A stretch of 64,000 nucleotides of DNA from Streptomyces inusitatus (GTDB lineage Bacteria; Actinomycetota; Actinomycetes; Streptomycetales; Streptomycetaceae), in contig NZ_BMWG01000021.1 of NCBI RefSeq assembly GCF_014651115.1, forward strand, positions 1-64,000. Reading direction: 5' to 3'. The first letter of the stretch is position 1; each line of letters starts with the position of its first letter. Below the pieces are notes generated by a model. That model did no database searches, was not told the DNA's origin, and saw only the letters and a program-made list of their open reading frames with translations. The position numbers and the translations under genes are program-made. This document shows, piece after piece, positions 50,579-60,022 of the stretch.

Positions 50579-53158
50579 GTGGCCGCGCAGGAAGCCGCTG
50601 TCGACGCTGTCGATCAGTCCGCGGGGGACGCAGTCCAGGAGGACTCCGCCCGCGGATCCGCCCCGGAGGACTCCGTCCGGGACCGCGAGATCGCCGTTGA
50701 GCAGGAACATCTCGACCGGGTCTACCACCGGTTGGAGGAGAAGATCGACGAGGCGGAGTTCCTGATGAAGGACGCCGCCAAACTCGGGCAGGTCGGCACC
50801 CCCGGGGCGCTCGCCGAGCGGGACGCGCAGGTCTTCCGCGCCGGCGTCCACCTCAGTCGCCTCAACAACGAGTTCGAGGACTTCCTCTTCGGCCGCATCG
50901 ACCTGCTGCTGGGCAAGGACGGCGAGCGCGGCCCGGACGGCGCGTTCACCTCGGTGGAGCCCGCCGACGACGCGGTGCGCCCCGACAGCACCGCCGACAT
51001 CGCCGAGACCCTCCACATCGGCCGGATCGGCGTCCTCGACACCGACTACGCGCCCCTGGTGATCGACTGGCGGGCCCCCGCGGCGGCCCCCTTCTACCGG
51101 TCCACCCCGGTCGCGCCCGGCCGGGTGGTCCGCCGCCGGGTCATCCGCTCCAAGGGCCGCCGGGTCCTCGGGGTCGAGGACGACCTGATGCGCCCCGAGC
51201 TGACCGCCCGTCTGGACGGCTCCGTACTCCCGGTCATCGGCGACGGCGCGCTGATGGCCGCCCTCGGGCAGGCCCGCAGCCACACCATGCGCGACATCGT
51301 CGCCTCCATCCAGGCCGAACAGGACATGGTCATCCGGGCCCCCGCCGCCTCCGTGACCTATGTGGAGGGCGGCCCGGGCACCGGGAAGACCGCCGTCGCG
51401 CTGCACCGGGCCGCGTATCTGCTCTACCAGGACCGCAGGCGGTACGCGGGCGGCATCCTGATCGTCTCGCCGACCCCGCTGCTCGTCGCCTACACCGAGG
51501 GCGTGCTGCCCTCGCTGGGCGAGGAGGGGCAGGTCGCCATCCGCGCGGTGGGCCATCTGGTCGACGGCGCGGAGGCCACCGCGTACGACGAGCCGGCCGT
51601 GGCGCGGATCAAGGGCTCGGCCCGGATGCTGAAGGTCCTCCGCAACGCCTCCCGGGGCGCGCTGGAGCGCCCGGGCCCCACGGTGACCGTGCTGGACGGA
51701 CAGCTCGCCCTCGGCGACGAGGAGACCCCGGGCACGCCCGAGCGCCTCCGCGTGGTCGCCTTCGGCCGCCGGCTGGAGCTGGAGGCCGACGACCTGCGCC
51801 GCATCCGCAACAACGTCCTCGGCGGCACCGCCCCGGTCAATCTGCTGCGCCCGCGCGCCCGCAGGCTGCTGCTGGACGCGCTGTGGTCGCGCTCGGGGGC
51901 GGCCGGCCGCCACACCGACCAGGAGCTCGCCGCCGAGCTGCGGTCCTCCTTCGACGAGGACGTCACCGGCGAGGACAGCTTCCGGCTCTTCCTGGACGAG
52001 TGGTGGCCCGAGCTGACCCCGCGCGGGGTGCTTGCCGCCATGGCCGACGAGCGGCGGCTCGGCCGCTGGGCGCGCCGGATCCTCAACCCGGGCGAGATCC
52101 GCCGGCTGGCGCGCTCGCTCCGGCGGGCCGGCGAGGACGGCAAGGGTCCCCTCTCGGTGCACGACGTGGCGCTCCTGGACGAGCTCCAGACGCTGCTGGG
52201 GGCTCCGGCGCGGCCGAAGAAGAAGCGCGAGCTGGACCCGCTGGACCAGCTCACCGGTCTTGAGGAGCTGATGCCCCAGCGCGAGGAGACCCAGCGCGAG
52301 CGGGCCGAGCGGCTGGCGGCGGAGCGCACCGAGTACGCGCACGTCATCGTCGACGAGGCGCAGGACCTCACCCCGATGCAGTGGCGCATGGTCGGCCGCC
52401 GCGGGCGGCACGCCACCTGGACGATCGTCGGCGACCCGGCGCAGTCCTCCTGGCCCGAGCCGCAGGAGGCGGCCGAGATCCGCGACGAGGCGCTCGGCAC
52501 CCGTCCGCGCCGCCGCTTCCAGCTCACCGTCAACTACCGCAACCCGGCGGAGATCGCCGAGCTGGCGGCCCGGGTGCTGGCGCTGGCGATGCCCGGGATG
52601 GAGTCCCCGGCGGCGGTCCGCTCGACGGGGATCGTGCCCCGGTTCGCCGCCGTGGGCGGGGCGGAACTGGCCGAGGTGGTGCGCGAGGAGGCGCGCCGGC
52701 TGCTGGAGCGGGTGGACGGCACGGTCGGCGTGGTCGTCGCCATGCACCGCCGCGAGGAGGCCGCGCGCTGGCTGGCGGGTCTGGGCGAGCGGGTGGTGGC
52801 ACTCGGCTCGCTGGAGGCGAAGGGCCTGGAGTACGACGCGACCGTCGTGGTCAGCCCGGCGGAGATCGCCGACAACTCCGCGGTCGGACTCCGTGTGCTG
52901 TATGTCGCACTCACCCGGGCGACCCAGGAGCTGACGGTGATCTCGGGCGGCCGTGACGAGCCGGACGCGGAGGGCGTGCCCCGGCTGCTGCGCGAGGACG
53001 CGGCCGAGCCGCCGCGCGAGCAGGAGGCGGGCGGGCAGCCGCCCCGCCAGGCGCGCGGCAGACGCTCCGGGGGGCGGCGGCGCGAGCGGTCCCCGTCCGG
53101 TGACCGGAATCCGCAGACCCGTTCGGACCAGACCCGTTCGGACCAGGCACGGGAGTGA
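50579..53158 (+). CDS. HelD-like superfamily 1 helicase / RNA polymerase recycling factor
   Basis: 859 residues. The N-terminal coiled coil (EQEHLDRVYHRLEEKIDEAEFLMKDA) fits the arm that enters the RNA polymerase secondary channel. It is followed by the split helicase core: IAEQDMVIRAPA region, Walker A GGPGTGKTA (Lys270), VIVDEAQDLTPMQW (Walker B DEAQD), GDPAQSS, NYRNPAEIAELA and, late, VLYVALTRATQEL. HelD proteins release stalled polymerase; the actinobacterial class also gives rifampicin tolerance (HelR). The start at GTG 50579 has AAGGGGG upstream. The C-terminus is a Pro/Arg-rich tail with TRSDQ repeats. It is transcribed in line with sigU-rsuA after a 61-base gap. Confidence 0.88.
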   Translation: MAAQEAAVDAVDQSAGDAVQEDSARGSAPEDSVRDREIAVEQEHLDRVYHRLEEKIDEAEFLMKDAAKLGQVGTPGALAERDAQVFRAGVHLSRLNNEFEDFLFGRIDLLLGKDGERGPDGAFTSVEPADDAVRPDSTADIAETLHIGRIGVLDTDYAPLVIDWRAPAAAPFYRSTPVAPGRVVRRRVIRSKGRRVLGVEDDLMRPELTARLDGSVLPVIGDGALMAALGQARSHTMRDIVASIQAEQDMVIRAPAASVTYVEGGPGTGKTAVALHRAAYLLYQDRRRYAGGILIVSPTPLLVAYTEGVLPSLGEEGQVAIRAVGHLVDGAEATAYDEPAVARIKGSARMLKVLRNASRGALERPGPTVTVLDGQLALGDEETPGTPERLRVVAFGRRLELEADDLRRIRNNVLGGTAPVNLLRPRARRLLLDALWSRSGAAGRHTDQELAAELRSSFDEDVTGEDSFRLFLDEWWPELTPRGVLAAMADERRLGRWARRILNPGEIRRLARSLRRAGEDGKGPLSVHDVALLDELQTLLGAPARPKKKRELDPLDQLTGLEELMPQREETQRERAERLAAERTEYAHVIVDEAQDLTPMQWRMVGRRGRHATWTIVGDPAQSSWPEPQEAAEIRDEALGTRPRRRFQLTVNYRNPAEIAELAARVLALAMPGMESPAAVRSTGIVPRFAAVGGAELAEVVREEARRLLERVDGTVGVVVAMHRREEAARWLAGLGERVVALGSLEAKGLEYDATVVVSPAEIADNSAVGLRVLYVALTRATQELTVISGGRDEPDAEGVPRLLREDAAEPPREQEAGGQPPRQARGRRSGGRRRERSPSGDRNPQTRSDQTRSDQARE

Positions 53159-53581
53159 CGAGGAGTCAACCCGCGCGGGGGGAATCACTTACCGGGGTGG
53201 TTTGTTAGCCTGGTTGTGGCACCGGCTCGATCCAAGCCCCCGGGCCCAACCTTCGTCGCTTCGAGCGACCACTTGCCGCGAGGCGAGCATGGCGGGTCGG
53301 TGCCACTCACTCTTCGTTCAGCAGGTCCATGCCACCGGCTCCCCGGCGGCATGGACCTGTTGCCGTTGGGCCGCCCGAGGTCTCCCGGGGTCTCCCTGGG
53401 CCGTTCGGGGGTTCCCGCCGAGGGGATTTCTCCCGTATCACGGAATTCGCTTTCCGAAAACAAAACGACCACTATTACCGGCTACCGGCTGGTAGGTGCG
53501 ACCATCGGTAAAGCGTCCGCCCGGGGTGCCCCCGCAGCGGGCGCATAGCAATGAAGCTAGGGAAAGCAGAGGAACCCGGTC
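53159..53581 (+). promoter_or_regulatory. Long structured leader region upstream of the malic enzyme gene
   Basis: A 423-base gap holds several strong pairings. GTGGCACC (53216-53223) pairs with GGTGCCAC (53299-53306) and would close a domain that includes hairpin GTCGCT-TCG-AGCGAC (53255-53269). A 12-bp stem CAGGTCCATGCC follows (53322-53333 with 53348-53359). TTAGCC near 53205 is a -10-like element just upstream. Bases 53441-53480 are unusually AT-rich for this genome and may be a second promoter. I know no riboswitch with this layout; a small RNA or attenuator is possible. Confidence 0.4.
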
Positions 53582-55009
53582 ATGGCAACGGCGCCCAGCG
53601 TCTCGTATTCGATGACGGTCCGGCTGGAGGTGCCCGCGAGCGGAACCGCGGTCTCCCAGCTCACCACGGCCGTGGAGTCCTCCGGCGGCTCCGTGACCGG
53701 TCTGGACGTGACCGCTTCCGGCCACGAGAAGCTCCGGATCGATGTGACCATCGCGGCCACCTCCACCGCGCACGCCGAGGAGATCGTCGAAGAGCTCCGC
53801 GGCATCGAGGGCGTCGTCCTCGGCAAGGTCTCCGACCGTACGTTCCTGATGCACCTCGGCGGCAAGATCGAGATGCAGTCGAAGCACCCCATCCGCAACC
53901 GTGACGACCTCTCGATGATCTACACCCCGGGTGTGGCGCGGGTCTGCATGGCCATCGCGGAGAACCCCGAGGACGCCCGCCGTCTCACCATCAAGCGGAA
54001 CTCGGTCGCCGTGGTCACCGACGGCTCCGCCGTCCTCGGCCTCGGCAACATCGGCCCGATGGCCTCCCTGCCGGTGATGGAGGGCAAGGCCGCCCTGTTC
54101 AAGCGGTTCGCCGGCATCGACGCCTGGCCGATCTGCCTGGACACCCAGGACACCGACGAGATCGTCGCGATCGTCAAGGCCATCGCGCCCGGCTTCGCCG
54201 GGATCAACCTGGAGGACATCTCCGCGCCCCGCTGCTTCGAGATCGAGGCCCGGCTGCGCGAGGCCCTGGACATCCCGGTCTTCCACGACGACCAGCACGG
54301 CACCGCCATCGTGGTCCTCGCCGCGCTCACCAACGCGCTCCGCGTCGTCAACAAGGCGGTCGGCGACGTACGGGTCGTCATGTCCGGCGCCGGCGCGGCC
54401 GGCACGGCCATCCTCAAGCTGCTGCTCGCCGCCGGTGTGAAGCACGCGGTGGTCGCCGACATCCACGGCGTGGTGCACGCGGGCCGCGAGGACCTCGTCG
54501 ACGCCGCCCCCGAGTCCCCGCTGCGCTGGATCGCCGACAACACCAACCCCGAGGGCGTCACCGGCACCCTGAAGCAGGCCGTGGTCGGCGCGGACGTCTT
54601 CATCGGCGTCTCCGCCCCGAACCTGCTGGGCGCGGAGGACGTCGCCGCGATGGCGGACGGCGCGATCGTCTTCGCGCTCGCGAACCCGGACCCCGAGGTG
54701 GACCCGGCGATCGCCCGCCAGACCGCCGCGGTCGTCGCCACCGGACGCTCCGACTTCCCGAACCAGATCAACAATGTACTGGTCTTCCCGGGTGTCTTCC
54801 GCGGTCTGCTGGACGCCCAGTCCCGCACCGTCAACACGGAGATGATGCTCGCCGCCGCGACCGCGCTGGCCGACGTCGTCACCGAGGACGAGCTGAACCC
54901 GAACTACATCATCCCCTCGGTCTTCAACGACAAGGTCGCCGGAGCCGTGGCCGGAGCCGTCCGCACGGCCGCCAGGGCCGCCGCCGCCCCCGTCGCCCAG
55001 GACCAGTAG
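53582..55009 (+). CDS. NAD-dependent malic enzyme with N-terminal ACT domain
   Basis: 475 residues; decarboxylates malate to pyruvate, feeding pyruvate, acetyl-CoA and lipid or antibiotic precursor supply. The ACT-like domain (about 8-80) suggests amino-acid or metabolite control. The malic N-domain begins IRNRDDLSMIYTPGVA, and the metal-binding part has FHDDQHGTAIV. The nucleotide-binding Rossmann motif is VVMSGAGAAGTAILKLL with Asp in VVADIHG after the second strand, favouring NAD over NADP. FALANPDPEV and FPNQINNVLVFPGVFRG are conserved. GAGGAAC lies before the ATG. This is the SCO2951-like enzyme by position. Confidence 0.94.
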   Translation: MATAPSVSYSMTVRLEVPASGTAVSQLTTAVESSGGSVTGLDVTASGHEKLRIDVTIAATSTAHAEEIVEELRGIEGVVLGKVSDRTFLMHLGGKIEMQSKHPIRNRDDLSMIYTPGVARVCMAIAENPEDARRLTIKRNSVAVVTDGSAVLGLGNIGPMASLPVMEGKAALFKRFAGIDAWPICLDTQDTDEIVAIVKAIAPGFAGINLEDISAPRCFEIEARLREALDIPVFHDDQHGTAIVVLAALTNALRVVNKAVGDVRVVMSGAGAAGTAILKLLLAAGVKHAVVADIHGVVHAGREDLVDAAPESPLRWIADNTNPEGVTGTLKQAVVGADVFIGVSAPNLLGAEDVAAMADGAIVFALANPDPEVDPAIARQTAAVVATGRSDFPNQINNVLVFPGVFRGLLDAQSRTVNTEMMLAAATALADVVTEDELNPNYIIPSVFNDKVAGAVAGAVRTAARAAAAPVAQDQ

Positions 55010-55594
55010 CCCGGGCGCGCGCGAGGGCCGGCCCGGACACCCGGGACCGGCCCTCCCGCGCGTGATCGGCCCGATCATGCCCCGGCGCGCCCCGGGGACG
55101 GCCCCGGAGCGCGCCCCCAGACCCCTCCCAGGCGGCCTCGGAGCCCCTCTGGGCGGCCGGGGCACGGGCGGGGCCTGTACGGACCGTGAGCGCCGCCCCA
55201 GGACGATCAAGGGGGATCCCCCCGGTCGCCGAGGGCTCCGCGGCCACTTACAGTTCTCCCGACGGCCCCTCTTGGGCGGTGCGCCCATGGCCTGACCTCC
55301 GGCGCGTCGTGGGATGCCGGGCCCCGGCAGCCGATCTAGGGTGGCGGACCATGGCCCCGGCGGCTCCACGGAGTCCCCGCCTGGTGAACGGAGCGTCACC
55401 ACGATGTGGTAGTGGCGCTTTTCGTGTGACTCAGGAGGGTGCCGGATTGGCGTTCCCGCCATTGGTGGGGGCAGGATGCGTAACCGGGCGAGAGGGTCTG
55501 ATGCAGACCCTGGTCCGGGGACTGTCAGAGGGCCCTGGCAGCATCGGCTTCGATCTCACGCCTCACAGGCAAGTAGAAACACGGGAGTAAGAAC
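55010..55594 (+). promoter_or_regulatory. Promoter region of hupA; no gene seen
   Basis: 585 bases with no frame I can support. The first ~300 are very GC-rich. The last ~220 carry the likely hupA promoter and leader. GGGTCTG-ATG-CAGACCC (55493-55509) is a perfect 7-bp hairpin in the leader. CGGGAG at 55580-55585 is the ribosome binding site. Confidence 0.45.
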
Positions 55595-55876
55595 ATGAAC
55601 CGCAGTGAGCTGGTGGCCGCGCTGGCCGACCGCGCCGAGGTGACCCGCAAGGACGCCGACGCCGTGCTGGCCGCCCTCGCCGAGACTGTCGGCGAGATTG
55701 TCGCCAAGGGCGACGAGAAGGTCACCATCCCCGGCTTCCTGACCTTCGAGCGCACCCACCGTGCCGCTCGTACCGCGCGTAACCCGCAGACCGGCGACCC
55801 GATCCAGATTCCGGCCGGTTACAGCGTGAAGGTTTCGGCGGGCTCGAAGCTGAAGGAAGCGGCCAAGGGCAAGTAA
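55595..55876 (+). CDS. hupA: DNA-binding protein HU
   Basis: 93 residues, the short HU form (no Lys-rich tail). It has MNRSELVAALADRA at the N-terminus, GFLTFERTHRAARTARNPQTGDPIQIPAGYSVKVSAGSKLK with the DNA-bending arm and conserved Pro, and a C-terminal KEAAKGK. HU compacts and bends chromosomal DNA. It matches HupA of Streptomyces; the longer HupS has a basic tail. A strong terminator follows. Confidence 0.96.
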   Translation: MNRSELVAALADRAEVTRKDADAVLAALAETVGEIVAKGDEKVTIPGFLTFERTHRAARTARNPQTGDPIQIPAGYSVKVSAGSKLKEAAKGK

Positions 55877-55913
55877 GGCCCCTGGGCCTGACTGTCCGAC
55901 CGCTGAAACATCA

Positions 55914-55948
55914 CAAGGGCGGCCACCTTGCCAAGGTGGCCGCCCTTG
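55914..55948. terminator. Convergent terminator of hupA and murA
   Basis: A 16-bp perfect stem (55914-55929 with 55933-55948) with a 3-base loop lies between the hupA stop and the murA stop on the other strand. Confidence 0.85.
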
Positions 55949-55989
55949 CTGTGTCCCCGGGAGCCCCGCGGGGCCCCCGGGGGACGGTG

Positions 55990-57321
55990 TCAGCGGCCCG
56001 GGAGCTCCACCTTCGCCCCGAGCTTCACCAGCTTGTCCATGAAGTTCTCGTAACCCCGGTTGATCAGGTCGATCCCATGCACCCGGGAGGTGCCCTGGGC
56101 GGCCAGCGCCGCGATCAGATACGAGAAGCCGCCCCGCAGGTCGGGGATGACCAGATCCGCGCCCTGGAGCTTCGTCGGACCCGACACCACCGCCGAGTGG
56201 AGGAAGTTCCGCTGGCCGAAGCGGCAGTCCGAGCCGCCCAGGCACTCGCGGTACAGCTGGATGTGCGCACCCATCTGGTTGAGCGCGGAGGTGAATCCGA
56301 GCCGGGACTCGTAGACCGTCTCGTGGACGATGGAGAGGCCCGTCGCCTGGGTGAGCGCCACCACCAGCGGCTGCTGCCAGTCGGTCTGGAAACCGGGGTG
56401 CACGTCCGTCTCCAGGGCGATCGCGTTCAGCGTGCCGCCCGGGTGCCAGAAGCGGATGCCCTCGTCGTCTATCTCGAACGCCCCGCCGACCCGGCGGTAG
56501 GTGTTCAGGAAGGTCATCATCGAGCGCTGCTGGGCGCCCCGCACATAGATGTCGCCCTCGGTCGCCAGCGCCGCCGACGCCCAGGAGGCCGCCTCCAGAC
56601 GGTCCGGCAGCGCCCGGTGGGTGTAGCCGCCGAGCCGGTCGACACCGGTGATCCGGATCGTCCGGTCGGTGTCCAGCGAGATGATCGCGCCCATTTTCTG
56701 GAGTACGGAGATCAGATCCTCGATCTCCGGCTCCACCGCGGCGTTCGACAGCTCGGTGACGCCCTCCGCCAGCACCGCCGTCAGCAGCACCTGCTCCGTG
56801 GAGCCGACCGAGGGGTACGGCAGCCGGATCTTGCAGCCGCGCAGCCGCTGCGGGGCCTCCAGATACTGGCCGCCCTCGCGCTTCTCGATCGTCGCGCCGA
56901 ACTTCCGCAGCACGTCGAAGTGGAAGTCGATCGGCCGGCCGCCGATGTCACAGCCGCCGAGACCGGGGATGAAGGCATGGCCCAGCCGGTGCAGCAGCGG
57001 ACCGCAGAACAGGATCGGGATGCGCGAGGAACCCGCGTGGGCGTCGATGTCGGCCACATTGGCGCTCTCGACGTGCGTCGGGTCCAGCACCAGCTCGCCC
57101 GGCTCGTCACCCGGGCGGACGGTCACGCCGTGCAGCTGGAGCAGTCCGCGCACCACCCGCACATCGCGGATGTCGGGCACATTGCGCATTCTGCTCGGCT
57201 CGCTGCCGAGGAGGGCGGCGACCATGGCCTTCGGCACCAGGTTCTTGGCGCCTCGGACGCGGATCTCGCCCTCCAGCGGGGTCCCGCCGTGGACAAGCAG
57301 TACATCGTCTGTGCCGGTCAT
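55990..57321 (-). CDS. murA: UDP-N-acetylglucosamine 1-carboxyvinyltransferase
   Basis: 443 residues; transfers enolpyruvate to UDP-GlcNAc, the first committed step of peptidoglycan precursor synthesis. GAKNLVPKAMVAALLGSEPSRMRNVPDI carries the Lys-Asn pair of the active site. The catalytic Cys is present (Cys124 in GLGGCDIGGRPIDFH), so the enzyme should be fosfomycin-sensitive. Later blocks are EPEIEDLI, GIRFWHPGG and DWQQPLVVALTQATG; RGGFSYLIAALAAQG is near the end. ATG 57321 gives MTGTDDVLLVHGG. The gene is convergent with hupA and divergent from the YqgE gene. Confidence 0.95.
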   Translation of the reverse strand: MTGTDDVLLVHGGTPLEGEIRVRGAKNLVPKAMVAALLGSEPSRMRNVPDIRDVRVVRGLLQLHGVTVRPGDEPGELVLDPTHVESANVADIDAHAGSSRIPILFCGPLLHRLGHAFIPGLGGCDIGGRPIDFHFDVLRKFGATIEKREGGQYLEAPQRLRGCKIRLPYPSVGSTEQVLLTAVLAEGVTELSNAAVEPEIEDLISVLQKMGAIISLDTDRTIRITGVDRLGGYTHRALPDRLEAASWASAALATEGDIYVRGAQQRSMMTFLNTYRRVGGAFEIDDEGIRFWHPGGTLNAIALETDVHPGFQTDWQQPLVVALTQATGLSIVHETVYESRLGFTSALNQMGAHIQLYRECLGGSDCRFGQRNFLHSAVVSGPTKLQGADLVIPDLRGGFSYLIAALAAQGTSRVHGIDLINRGYENFMDKLVKLGAKVELPGR

Positions 57322-57598
57322 GAATCTCGCGTTCCGGAGGGTGTCCCCTCCAGTGGAGCGAGGGGAGGTCGGGCAGAGGGTCAGAGAAAAGGGTAAGGGG
57401 CGGGGATCCCGCCGCAGTAAGGGCCGGGAGCCTCCACGACGTCATGAGTTCGCTACAGCACGCTGGGTTCCGCCCCGCCTTCGGAGTGTCACCTTCCGGA
57501 TGGTTCCGGGGTGCCGTCACGGCCCATTCTGGGGGGTGGGGCCGAGCGGTCGGACGGTCGGCCCCCGCGCGGGGCGAAGATGCGGGATCATGTCTCGC

Positions 57599-58159
57599 AT
57601 GACCGAGGTGTCCTCGCTCACAGGGCGGCTGCTCGTCGCCACACCCGCCCTCGCGGACCCGAATTTCGACCGCGCCGTCGTCCTGCTGCTCGACCACGAC
57701 GACGAGGGCTCCCTCGGCGTGGTCCTCAACCGGCCCACCCCCGTGGGAGTCGGCGACATCCTGGAACCCTGGGCCCCGCTCGCGGGCGAGCCCGGAGTCG
57801 TCTTCCAGGGCGGCCCCGTCTCCCTCGACTCCGCACTCGGCGTCGCCGTGATCCCCGGCGACGAGGGCCCGGCCGGCTGGCGCCGGGTGTACGGGGCGAT
57901 CGGCCTGGTCGACCTGGAAGCCCCGCCCGAACTGCTCGGCGCGGCCCTCGGCTCGCTGCGCATCTTCGCCGGATACGCGGGCTGGGGCCCCGGCCAACTG
58001 GAGAACGAGCTCGACGACGGCGCCTGGTACGTCGTCGAGTCCGAACCCGGCGACGTCTCCTCGCCCCGCCCCGAGTCCCTCTGGCGGGCCGTCCTGCGCC
58101 GCCAGCGCAGCGAACTGGCCATGTTCGCCACCTACCCCGACGACCCCTCGATGAACTGA
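57599..58159 (+). CDS. YqgE/AlgH family protein
   Basis: 186 residues with the family pattern LTGRLLVATPALADPNFDRAVVLLLDHDDEGSLGVVLNRPTP, then VFQGGPVSLDSA, RIFAGYAGWGPGQLENELDDGAWYVV. No catalytic role is established; the fold is known from structural genomics. ATG 57599 is preferred to ATG 57590, since the GGGA motif is only 2 bases from the latter. Its last 28 bases overlap the convergent response-regulator gene. Confidence 0.9.
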   Translation: MTEVSSLTGRLLVATPALADPNFDRAVVLLLDHDDEGSLGVVLNRPTPVGVGDILEPWAPLAGEPGVVFQGGPVSLDSALGVAVIPGDEGPAGWRRVYGAIGLVDLEAPPELLGAALGSLRIFAGYAGWGPGQLENELDDGAWYVVESEPGDVSSPRPESLWRAVLRRQRSELAMFATYPDDPSMN

Positions 58160-58848
58160 CCCCCGAGCCCCGCCTCCGTATGCGTGCCCGTCCCCGGAAC
58201 CACCAGACCCGTCTCGTACGCCACGATCACCAGCTGCGCCCGGTCCCGCGCGCCGAACTTCCCCAGCAGATGACTCACATGCGTCTTCACCGTGGAGACG
58301 CCGACATACAGCCGCCGCGCGATCTCCGCGTTGTTCAGCCCCCGGGCCACCAGCTCCAGCACCTCGCGCTCCCGGCCGGTCACCGAGCCCAGACCGGCCG
58401 CGTCCGGCCGGGCCGGACCCGGCCGCCGCGCGAACTCGGAGATCAGCCGCCGGGTCACCGCCGGAGCGATCAGCGCGTCCCCCGCCGCCACCACCCGCAC
58501 CGCCGCCAGCAGCTCCGAGGGCGGGGTGTCCTTGAGCAGAAAGCCGCTCGCGCCCGCGCGCAGCGCCCCGTACACATGGTCGTCCAGGTCGAACATGGTC
58601 AGCATCAGCACCCGGGTCCGAGCCGTCTCCGGGAACGAGCAGATCAGCCGGGTCGCCTCGATGCCGTCCAGCACCGGCATCCGCACATCCATCAGCACCA
58701 CGTCCGGCCGGGTGGAGCGGGTCAGGCGCACCGCCTCGGCGCCGTCCGCCGCCTCGCCCACCGGAGTCAGCCCCTCCGTCGCCTCCACCAGCAGCCGCAG
58801 ACTTCCCCGCAGCAGCGCCTGATCATCGGCCACCAGCACCCGGATCAC
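58132..58848 (-). CDS. LuxR-family two-component response regulator
   Basis: 238 residues. The receiver has VLVADDQALLRGSLRLLVEA, phospho-acceptor Asp54 in LMDVRMPVLDG, and Lys in GFLLKDTPP. The helix-turn-helix is VTGREREVLELVARGLNNAEIARRLYVGVSTVKTHVSHLLGK. It starts at GTG 58848 and overlaps the end of the upstream kinase gene by 26 bases, so the pair is translationally coupled. The neighbouring divergent ABC exporter is the likely target, as with many Streptomyces LuxR/HisKA_3 pairs. Confidence 0.93.
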   Translation of the reverse strand: MIRVLVADDQALLRGSLRLLVEATEGLTPVGEAADGAEAVRLTRSTRPDVVLMDVRMPVLDGIEATRLICSFPETARTRVLMLTMFDLDDHVYGALRAGASGFLLKDTPPSELLAAVRVVAAGDALIAPAVTRRLISEFARRPGPARPDAAGLGSVTGREREVLELVARGLNNAEIARRLYVGVSTVKTHVSHLLGKFGARDRAQLVIVAYETGLVVPGTGTHTEAGLGGQFIEGSSG

Positions 58849-60022
58849 CGGTCGCCCCCTCCTCCTCGCACCCGGCCGGAGCGTACGGAAGCGCCGCCCG
58901 GACCTCGAAACCGCCGCCCGCCACCGGCCCGGCCGTGAACGTACCGCCGTACAGCGCCACCCGCTCCCGCATGCCCACCATGCCGTGCCCCGGCGGCCCG
59001 TACGAAGACCTCGGCCGGCCGTCGTCCCGCACCGTCAGCCGCACCTCGCCGCCCTCGGCGCGCACCGCCACCCGGCCCACCGCGCCCGGGCCCGCGTGCC
59101 GCAGCACATTGGTCAGCGCCTCCTGGACGATCCGGTACACCGCGAGCCCCACCCCCTCCGGCAGCCCGCCGAGGCCGGCGGTCTCCAGCTCCGCCCCGGC
59201 GCGCCGCGCCAGCTCCGCCAGCTCCCGGGGGCCCGGGGCGGGGGAGTACGAGGCCGGCAGCCGCTCCCCGCCCTGCGAACGCAGCACCCCCAGCATCTGC
59301 CGCAGCTCCAGCAGCCCGCTGCGGCCCGTGGCCTCGATGTCCCGCAGCGCCCCGGCCGCCTCCTCCGGACGGCTTTGTACGACATGGTTGGCCACCCCCG
59401 CCCGCACCACGATCAGCCCCATCGAGTGGGTCACCACATCGTGCAGCTCCCGGGCGATCCGCAGCCGCTCCTCGGTGACCGCGCGCTGCGCGAGCTGCTC
59501 GGCCGCGCGCAGCGCGAAGGCCCGGCGCTCCCGGGCCGCCCGGCCCAGCTCCCAGGCCGCCACCAGGGCGACACACCCCAGGATGATCAGGCCGGGCCCG
59601 CCGGACCACCAGTAGCGGGCCCCCTGCCGGGCCGGGGCGACCAGCCCCGCGCAGAGCAGCACCGCGATCGCGGGCCCCGGCGGCCACCGCTGCCACCAGC
59701 GCCGCCCCACCGCGCCGACGGCGACCGCGTGGAGCGCGAACGCCGCCGGAAGGAAGGGGTCCAGCACCGCGTCCAGCACCACGGCGACCCAGGTCACCGC
59801 CAGCACCCAGCAGAAGACCGGCACGGGCCACAGCCGCCGGAGCGCGCACGGCAGCACGGCGGCCGCCGTCAGCAGCACGAGCGGCACACCGGAGAGCGGC
59901 GTGGGCTCCCCGGGCACCGTGGGCGCGGTGGGCACCGTGGGCGAGCCCACCAGAGTGAGCAGGAGGGCGTACACCGCGACCGCGACCGCGTCCCGCCCCA
60001 CCAGCCGTATCGCGTCGGACAT
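58823..60022 (-). CDS. HisKA_3 sensor histidine kinase
   Basis: 399 residues. The N-terminal half has five or six hydrophobic segments and little outside loop, typical of intramembrane-sensing kinases. The HisKA_3 box is RIARELHDVVTHSMGLIVVRAG with His194. The ATPase part has VQEALTNVLRHA (N-box) and GHGMVGMRERVALYGG (G-box). It pairs with the downstream LuxR regulator. The gene is divergent from the ABC transporter gene starting at 60136; the 113 bases between must hold promoters for both. Confidence 0.92.
   Translation of the reverse strand: MSDAIRLVGRDAVAVAVYALLLTLVGSPTVPTAPTVPGEPTPLSGVPLVLLTAAAVLPCALRRLWPVPVFCWVLAVTWVAVVLDAVLDPFLPAAFALHAVAVGAVGRRWWQRWPPGPAIAVLLCAGLVAPARQGARYWWSGGPGLIILGCVALVAAWELGRAARERRAFALRAAEQLAQRAVTEERLRIARELHDVVTHSMGLIVVRAGVANHVVQSRPEEAAGALRDIEATGRSGLLELRQMLGVLRSQGGERLPASYSPAPGPRELAELARRAGAELETAGLGGLPEGVGLAVYRIVQEALTNVLRHAGPGAVGRVAVRAEGGEVRLTVRDDGRPRSSYGPPGHGMVGMRERVALYGGTFTAGPVAGGGFEVRAALPYAPAGCEEEGATGDPGAGGR

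Noticed and set aside
53438..55462. Long minus-strand open frame antisense to the malic enzyme
   Set aside because: Composition (His/Asp/Arg-rich, no domain signal) is that of a high-GC shadow frame; the plus strand holds a clear enzyme.
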